Shown: positions 58,982 to 64,000 of the stretch, piece by piece
Layout: each line of letters opens with the position of its first letter
Numbering within the stretch: the first letter of the stretch is position 1
Origin: Streptomyces rubiginosohelvolus
GTDB lineage: Bacteria > Actinomycetota > Actinomycetes > Streptomycetales > Streptomycetaceae
DNA: 64,000 bases
Direction of reading: 5' to 3'
NCBI RefSeq assembly: GCF_014649875.1
Contig: NZ_BMTW01000021.1
Coordinates: 61,519-125,518 of the forward strand
Notes under the pieces: generated by a model
Told to the model about the DNA's origin: nothing
Database searches by the model: none
What the model saw: only the letters and a program-made list of their open reading frames with translations
Position numbers and translations under genes: made by a program

Positions 58982-60448
58982 GTGGAGAGTTCACCCCCCG
59001 CACCCCGCCCGGGAGGCGTGGTCGGCATCCTCGCCTTCGCCGGGATCGTCGCGGCGCTCACGCAGACCCTGGTGGTGCCGCTGATCGCGGAGCTGCCGAG
59101 ACTGTTCGACACCTCCGCGTCCAACGCCTCCTGGGTCATCACCGCCACCCTGCTCGCCGCCGCGGTGGCCACTCCCGTCGCCGGCCGGCTCGGCGACATG
59201 TACGGCAAGCGGCGCATGCTGCTGCTCTCGCTCGTCCCGCTGGTGCTCGGCTCGGTGGTCTGCGCCCTGTCCTCCGCCGTGGTCCCGATGATCGCCGGAC
59301 GCGGCCTCCAGGGCCTCGGCATGGGGGTGGTCCCGCTCGGCATCAGCCTGCTGCGCGACGTGGTCCCGGCCGAGAAGCTCGGCCCGTCGATCGCGATCAT
59401 GAGCGCCTCGATGGGCGTGGGCGGTGCGCTGGGCCTGCCGTTCGCCGCCGCCATCGCGGAGAACACCAGCTGGCGGGTGCTGTTCTGGGTGGTCGCCGTG
59501 CTGGCTCTCGCGGTCGGCGCGCTGGTCCTCGCCCTGGTCCCCGGGGACCGCCCGGCCGCCCGGTCCGGACGGTTCGATCTGCCCGGGGCCGTCGGCCTCG
59601 GCACCGCCCTGATCTGCCTGCTGCTCGCCGTGTCCAAGGGCGCCGACTGGGGCTGGGGCAGCGCCACCACGCTCTCCCTGTTCGCCGCCGTCCTGGTGCT
59701 GCTGCCCGCCTGGGGCTGGTGGGAGCTGCGGCTGACCGACCCGCTGGTCGACCTGCGCGTCACGGCCCGCCCCCAGGTCCTCATGACGAACACCGCCTCG
59801 GTCCTGGTCGGGTTCGCGATGTACGCCCAGTCCCTCGTCGTGCCCCAGCTGCTCCAGCTGCCCGAGGCCACCGGGTACGGCCTGGGGCAGTCGATGCTCG
59901 CGATGGGCCTGTGGATGGCCCCGGCGGGGCTGATGATGATGGCGATGTCCCCGGTCGGCGCGAAGCTGTCCGCGGCCAAGGGCCCGAAGGTCACCCTGGC
60001 CGTGGGCAGTCTGCTCATCGCCGCCGGCTACGGCCTGTCCGTACCGCTGATCGGTTCTGACTCCCCGTGGAGCCTGCTGATCGTCACCCTCGTCTGCAAC
60101 TCGGGCGTCGGCTTCGCGTACGGGGCGATGCCCGCGCTCATCATGGGCGCGGTGCCGCAGTCCGAGACCGCGTCGGCGAACAGCTTCAACGCCCTGATGC
60201 GCTCGATCGGCACGTCGTTCGCGGCTGCGGTCATCGGCGTGGTCCTGGCCCGGATGACCACGGACTTCGGCGGCTTCCCGCTGCCCTCGGAAAACGGCTT
60301 CCGGGCCGCGATGCTGATCGGCTGCGGGGTCGGCCTCGCCGCCGCGGTCGTCGCCGCGCTCATCCCCGTACGCCCGGCGACCACACCGCTCCGGCCCGCC
60401 GCGACCGGACCGGCGGAGGTACCGGAGGCGTCGGAGGCCAAGGCCTGA
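58982..60448 (+). CDS. MFS drug exporter (DHA2-type, 14 segments)
   Basis: Major facilitator efflux protein (488 residues). About 14 hydrophobic segments are seen. The motif-A loop GRLGDMYGKRRMLLLSL follows segment 2 and GRGLQGLGMGVVPLGISLL is the usual motif-B region with its Arg. GAGGGAG at 58967-58973 selects GTG 58982 (VESSPPAPRPG). The 5' region carries the MarR operators. The pair resembles MarR-regulated multidrug pumps; the inducer and substrate are unknown. Confidence 0.94.
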   Translation: MESSPPAPRPGGVVGILAFAGIVAALTQTLVVPLIAELPRLFDTSASNASWVITATLLAAAVATPVAGRLGDMYGKRRMLLLSLVPLVLGSVVCALSSAVVPMIAGRGLQGLGMGVVPLGISLLRDVVPAEKLGPSIAIMSASMGVGGALGLPFAAAIAENTSWRVLFWVVAVLALAVGALVLALVPGDRPAARSGRFDLPGAVGLGTALICLLLAVSKGADWGWGSATTLSLFAAVLVLLPAWGWWELRLTDPLVDLRVTARPQVLMTNTASVLVGFAMYAQSLVVPQLLQLPEATGYGLGQSMLAMGLWMAPAGLMMMAMSPVGAKLSAAKGPKVTLAVGSLLIAAGYGLSVPLIGSDSPWSLLIVTLVCNSGVGFAYGAMPALIMGAVPQSETASANSFNALMRSIGTSFAAAVIGVVLARMTTDFGGFPLPSENGFRAAMLIGCGVGLAAAVVAALIPVRPATTPLRPAATGPAEVPEASEAKA

Positions 60449-60467
60449 GCGACGCCCGAACGGCCCA

Positions 60468-60508
60468 CGGCCCGGGGCCCGGCGCTTCAACCGCCGGGCC
60501 CCGGGCCG
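60468..60508 (+). terminator. hairpin terminator between the MFS and ferredoxin reductase genes
   Basis: A 17-bp perfect stem (60468-60484 with 60492-60508, arm CGGCCCGGGGCCCGGCG) and a 7-nt loop lies between convergent genes. Confidence 0.9.
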
Positions 60509-60539
60509 GACTTCGTAAGTCACTTGTACGAACGGCGCG

Positions 60540-62198
60540 TCACCGGGTCAGTCTCAGCAACCGCCCCGACCGTGCCGTGGCCACCAGCTCCTCGACGGTG
60601 GCGAGCTTCACCCGGGGCCGGCCGTCGCGCCGCCCCCGGTCCCGTTCGGCGCGGTCGATCGCGGCCAGGCCCCGGGCGTCCACGACCCGGCGGTTGCGCT
60701 GCCGGGCCAGGCGCCGGAACGCCTTGGCGTCGCCCGTCGGCGCGGGCAGCTCCCCGGCGACCGCGTCGGCCAGGAGCGTGCCGACCGTCTCGGCGGCGCA
60801 GGTCCGGTTGGCGCCGATCCCGCCGGACGGCCCCCGCTTGATCCAGCCGACCACATAGCTGCCGGGCACCCCGGCCACCCGGCCGCCCTCGTGCGGGACG
60901 GTGCCCGATGCCTCGTCGAACGGCAGCCCGGGGACCGGGATTCCTCGGTATCCGATGGCCCGCAGCAACAGCCCGGCACCCAGGTCGGCCGTGCCGCCGC
61001 CGTCCGTGACGCGTACGGAGTTCACGCCGTCGCCCTCGCCCCGGATCTCCCGGACCTCGGAGTGGAAGCGGAGCACGATGCGGCGCTCACCGCCCGTGGG
61101 GGACGCGGCGTCCGTCCGGACCCGGGCGAGCCCCTTGAGCACCCCGGCCCGGTCACCCGCCCCGGCCGCGTCGATCGCGGCCGCCGTCCGCGGGTCGTGG
61201 TCGTCCACCACCAGCTCCACGCCCGGTACGTGCTTCAGCGCGAGGAGTTCGGAGCGGGTGTACGCGGCGTCCCCGGGACCCCGCCGCCCCAGCACCACCA
61301 CCTCCCGGACCCGGCTCGCCCGCAGCGCGTCCAGGGCGTGGGCGGCGATGTCGGTGGCCGCGAGGGCCTCCGGGTCGGCGACCAGGATCCGGGCGACGTC
61401 GAGGGCGACATTGCCGTTGCCGACCACGACGACCCGCTCGGCGCAGAGGTCGACGCCCTGCGCGACGGCCTCCGGATGGGCGTTGTACCAGGCGACGAAC
61501 GCCGTGGCCGACAGGCAGCCGGGCGTCTCCTCCCCCGGCACCCCGAGCCGCCGGTCCGTGGAGGCGCCGACCGCGTAGATCACCGCGTCGTGGTGGGCCG
61601 ACAGCTCCTCGGCTGTGACGTCCCGGCCCACCTCGATCCCCAGGTGCATCCGGACCCGGGGATGGGAGTGGAAGCGCGAGAAGGTGTCGCCGACCTTCTT
61701 CGTCGCGGGGTGGTCGGGGGCCACCCCGTACCGGACGAGCCCGCCCGCCACCGGCAGCCGGTCGATCAGGGTCACCTCGGCCGCGGTGTGCAGCAGCAGG
61801 TCCTGCGCCGCGTACATCCCGGCGGGACCGGTACCGACCACCGCCACCCGCAGCGGCCCGAAGTCGGACGGCAGGCTGCGCTCGAAGACCGGCTCGCCCC
61901 AGGCGTGGAAGTTGGGCCCGCCGACCTCCGCCGCGAGCGGTTCGGCACCTTCGTAGTAGGCGGCGTTGATGTCCGCGTACTCCCGCTGCCCGGCGGACAG
62001 CGAGTCCACCGGGAAGATCGCGTCCACCGGGCAGGCGTCCGCGCAGGCCCCGCAGTCGATGCACGCCCGCGGGTCGATGTGCAGCATCTCCGTGGAGCCG
62101 AAGGCGCGTTCCTCCGGCGTCGGGTGGATGCAGTTGACCGGGCACACGGCCACACAGGTGGCGTCGTTGCAGCAGGTCTGGGTGATGGCGTAGGTCAT
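60540..62198 (-). CDS. fused ferredoxin-ferredoxin:NADP+ reductase (FprB-like)
   Basis: Electron-transfer protein (552 residues) joining a ferredoxin to a ferredoxin-NADP reductase. The N-terminal domain has TCCNDATCVAVCPVNCIHP and DCGACADACPVDAI, a 7- or 8-iron ferredoxin pattern. The reductase follows: VAVVGTGPAGMYAAQDLLL (FAD) near residue 118 and VVVVGNGNVALDVARILV (NADP) near residue 258, ending with YVVGWIKRGPSGGIGANRTC. It starts 9 bp after the diiron oxygenase gene stop and on the same strand, so it is the natural electron supplier for that enzyme. Confidence 0.95.
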   Translation of the reverse strand: MTYAITQTCCNDATCVAVCPVNCIHPTPEERAFGSTEMLHIDPRACIDCGACADACPVDAIFPVDSLSAGQREYADINAAYYEGAEPLAAEVGGPNFHAWGEPVFERSLPSDFGPLRVAVVGTGPAGMYAAQDLLLHTAAEVTLIDRLPVAGGLVRYGVAPDHPATKKVGDTFSRFHSHPRVRMHLGIEVGRDVTAEELSAHHDAVIYAVGASTDRRLGVPGEETPGCLSATAFVAWYNAHPEAVAQGVDLCAERVVVVGNGNVALDVARILVADPEALAATDIAAHALDALRASRVREVVVLGRRGPGDAAYTRSELLALKHVPGVELVVDDHDPRTAAAIDAAGAGDRAGVLKGLARVRTDAASPTGGERRIVLRFHSEVREIRGEGDGVNSVRVTDGGGTADLGAGLLLRAIGYRGIPVPGLPFDEASGTVPHEGGRVAGVPGSYVVGWIKRGPSGGIGANRTCAAETVGTLLADAVAGELPAPTGDAKAFRRLARQRNRRVVDARGLAAIDRAERDRGRRDGRPRVKLATVEELVATARSGRLLRLTR

Positions 62199-62207
62199 GG
62201 CCCCGGC

Positions 62208-63122
62208 TCAGATCAGGTTCGCGCGCTTGTAGAACGCGAGGGCGGGCTTGGTGAGCAGACGGGCGGAGGCCAGGAAGTCCATCAGCCCCGAACAGCTCGA
62301 CCGCATCATCGACTTGTGGTGCGCGTTGCTCTTCGCGGCGGCCAGCGCCCGCCGCTTGTCGAGGCCGGCCTTCCGGTAGACCTCCGGGTTCACCATGCTG
62401 GTCACGATGAAGTACGAGGCGACGGCGACGACGAACGCGTTGATCTGCCGCCGCGCCCACCCCGCGCCCTCCAGCCGCTTGAGGGTCTCGTCCCGGGCGA
62501 ACTTCATGTGCCGGGACTCCTCCACGACGTGGATGTTGTTGATGGTGCGGACGAACGGCACGACCCGCTCGTCGCGCATCCAGTCCCGCTGCATCACGTC
62601 GAGGACCTCCTCGGCGACCAGGATCGCCGCGTACGCCGCCTCGCCGAACGCCAGCGTCTTGAACGCCCGGCCCAGCTCCATCACCGCCCGGCGCGGGCGG
62701 TAGTGGGGCGCGCCCAGCTTCTGCGCGCCGCGCGCGAACATGATCGAGTGGCGGCACTCCTCGGCTATCTCGGTGAGCGCCCACTGGAACTCCGCGCCCG
62801 CCGGGTTCTTCATGTAGATGTCCCGCAGCACCATCTGCTGGAGGATCATCTCGAACCAGATCCCGGTGCTGGCGACCGAAGCCGCCTCCTGCCGGGTCAG
62901 CTCCTTGCGCTGCGCCTCGGTCAACTCGTACCAGTAGGCGGTCCCGTAGAGACTGCTCCACTCCGGGCTCGCGCCGTGGAACTCCTTGTCCAGCGGCGTC
63001 TCCCAGTCCACCTCGGTGGCCGGGTCGTACGCCAGCTGCGCGGCCGAGTCGAGCAGCCGCCGCGCGACGTCGTCGCCCTCGGGACTTTCCTGGACCTTCG
63101 ACGAAACGGTGCTGCCGGCCAT
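62208..63122 (-). CDS. AurF-like diiron oxygenase
   Basis: A 304-residue protein of the AurF/p-aminobenzoate N-oxygenase-like diiron family. Helices carry the carboxylate/His ligands: ALTEIAEECRHSIMFARG near residue 120, AILVAEEVLDVMQRDWMRDE near 170 and NIHVVEESRHMKFARDETL near 205 (two ExxRH-type sites). Known family members oxidise aromatic amines to nitro groups or hydroxylate substrates. Its reductase partner is encoded 9 bp downstream. The gap upstream has an inverted repeat. The substrate cannot be read from the sequence. Confidence 0.92.
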   Translation of the reverse strand: MAGSTVSSKVQESPEGDDVARRLLDSAAQLAYDPATEVDWETPLDKEFHGASPEWSSLYGTAYWYELTEAQRKELTRQEAASVASTGIWFEMILQQMVLRDIYMKNPAGAEFQWALTEIAEECRHSIMFARGAQKLGAPHYRPRRAVMELGRAFKTLAFGEAAYAAILVAEEVLDVMQRDWMRDERVVPFVRTINNIHVVEESRHMKFARDETLKRLEGAGWARRQINAFVVAVASYFIVTSMVNPEVYRKAGLDKRRALAAAKSNAHHKSMMRSSCSGLMDFLASARLLTKPALAFYKRANLI

Positions 63123-63238
63123 GCTGCGGCTCCTTGGGTCGAGTGCGGTGATCCTTGATCGTGGTGAGCTGCGGACGACGACGTCCCTGCCGTACGGGGC
63201 GGCCGCGCCGGACCTGATACCGGCCGGGCGCCCACCCG

Positions 63239-63263
63239 CTTGTTAGACGCAAGGTATAACAAG
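63239..63263. promoter_or_regulatory. inverted repeat upstream of the diiron oxygenase operon
   Basis: CTTGTTA (63239-63245) and TAACAAG (63257-63263) form a perfect inverted repeat with an 11-nt spacer, of the size bound by TetR-type repressors. It lies 117-141 bp upstream of the oxygenase start. Confidence 0.6.
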
Positions 63264-63346
63264 GAGCCCGGGCCGCCTACCCCTCGGTAGAAATCGGCCC
63301 GGGACCTCACCACATCTCCTCACCCCGCAAGGCTCCTTCGCGCCAA

Positions 63347-64000
63347 CTACCGGGGATCCTGGGCGAACTTCGCCGTCGCCCAGAAGTAGCCGAGGACCAC
63401 GAGTCCGAGGCTCCAGCCGACGGCCAGCCAGCCGTTGTGGCCGATCTCGGTGCCCAGCAGCAGGCCGCGCAGGGTCTCGATCGCCGGGGTGAAGGGCTGG
63501 TACTCGGCGATCGGCCGGAACCAGCCCGGCATCGTCTCCACCGGGATGAAGGCGCTGGACAGCATCGGGAGCAGGACCATCGGCAGGGCGTTGTTGCTGG
63601 CCGCCTCGGCGTTCGGGCTGATCAGGCCCATACCGACGGCGACCCAGGTGAGGGCGGCGGAGAAGAGCACGAGCAGCCCGAACGCGGCCAGCCACTCCAC
63701 GACCGTGGCGTCCGTGGACCGGAAACCGATGGCCACCCCGACCGCGCCGACCACGACCACGCTCAGCACGCTCTGGAGCACACTGCCGACGACGTGCCCG
63801 ACGAGCACCGAACTGCGGTGGATCGCCATGGTGCGGAAGCGGGCGATGATGCCCTCGGTCATGTCGTTGGAGACGGACACCGCGGTCCCGACCACGGTGG
63901 AGCCGATGGTCAGCAGGAGCAGCCCCGGGACGATGTAGGCGATGTAAGCGGAGCGGTCGGCCCCCGCGCCGCCGATGCCGGCGCTCATGACGTCGCCGAA
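63347..64000 (-). CDS. ABC-2 type transporter permease (partial, 5' end outside window)
   Basis: C-terminal 217 residues of a DrrB-like permease. At least five hydrophobic segments are seen; the conserved ABC-2 stretch SNDMTEGIIARFRTMAIHRS lies after the second visible segment and AEYQPFTPAIETLRGLLLGT near the C terminus. The frame stays open to the window edge (Phe-Gly-Asp-Val before the first Met), so the true start lies beyond position 64000. The ATPase partner is expected further right. It resembles the permease at 13317-14147 but is a distinct paralogue. Confidence 0.9.
   Translation of the reverse strand, partial: FGDVMSAGIGGAGADRSAYIAYIVPGLLLLTIGSTVVGTAVSVSNDMTEGIIARFRTMAIHRSSVLVGHVVGSVLQSVLSVVVVGAVGVAIGFRSTDATVVEWLAAFGLLVLFSAALTWVAVGMGLISPNAEAASNNALPMVLLPMLSSAFIPVETMPGWFRPIAEYQPFTPAIETLRGLLLGTEIGHNGWLAVGWSLGLVVLGYFWATAKFAQDPR

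Overview
The window is chromosomal DNA of a high-GC actinomycete, almost certainly a Streptomyces. Third codon positions are strongly G/C, GTG and TTG starts are common, and several families are Streptomyces-typical: a WhiJ/Abb-like XRE + HATPase + DUF397 trio, streptogrisin-type protease, HbpS/SenS/SenR, the BldD target cdgB, and a DasR-type N-acetylglucosamine locus. About 60 protein genes are supported. I saw no rRNA, tRNA, CRISPR array, prophage or insertion sequence.

1-8.3 kb is a housekeeping block: ftsH (3' part outside the window), hpt, tilS, a zincin-like DUF2342 protein and dacB run leftward; ppa and a ThrE-type exporter run rightward. 8.3-15.9 kb holds a DedA protein, a YbjQ-family protein, a ClC-type channel, wrbA, glutamate decarboxylase, and a PadR-controlled DrrAB-like ABC exporter. 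15.9-22.5 kb holds an MFS transporter divergent from a GlxA/AraC regulator, an aldehyde dehydrogenase lacking its catalytic cysteine, the XRE/HATPase/DUF397 regulatory trio, and a lipoprotein.

22.5-33 kb holds a FUSC exporter, a DUF2786 protein, a family-A DNA polymerase, an ECF sigma factor with a membrane partner, and two adjacent secreted enzymes that share the same C-terminal chitin/cellulose-binding module (a Tat-exported intradiol dioxygenase and a streptogrisin C-like protease). These are followed by a small kinase-like protein and a DUF3263 protein. 33-38 kb is the aminosugar locus: an orphan sugar-binding lipoprotein divergent from nagK-nagA, then a PfkB sugar kinase. Two DasR-like (dre) sites lie in the divergent promoter region.

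38-51 kb holds a membrane-anchored carbohydrate-binding protein, the diguanylate cyclase cdgB with a perfect BldD-like palindrome upstream, a flavin reductase, arfB, a TerD protein, M4 and M1 metallopeptidases, a beta-propeller lipoprotein overlapping an ankyrin gene, and the hbpS/senS-senR heme and redox sensing system. 51-64 kb holds hypothetical and pentapeptide proteins, FAD and quinone oxidoreductases, an APH(6)-like kinase, a sortase, a MarR/MFS efflux pair with three operator-like palindromes, and a two-gene AurF-like diiron oxygenase plus ferredoxin-ferredoxin reductase operon. A truncated ABC-2 permease ends the window.

The most noteworthy signals are the Cys-to-Ser aldehyde dehydrogenase, a 27-bp element shared by both promoter regions of the XRE/HATPase/DUF397 trio, dense operator palindromes at the PadR and MarR loci, DasR and BldD sites, two 30-bp-period coding minisatellites, and the diiron oxygenase operon with its own inverted repeat.
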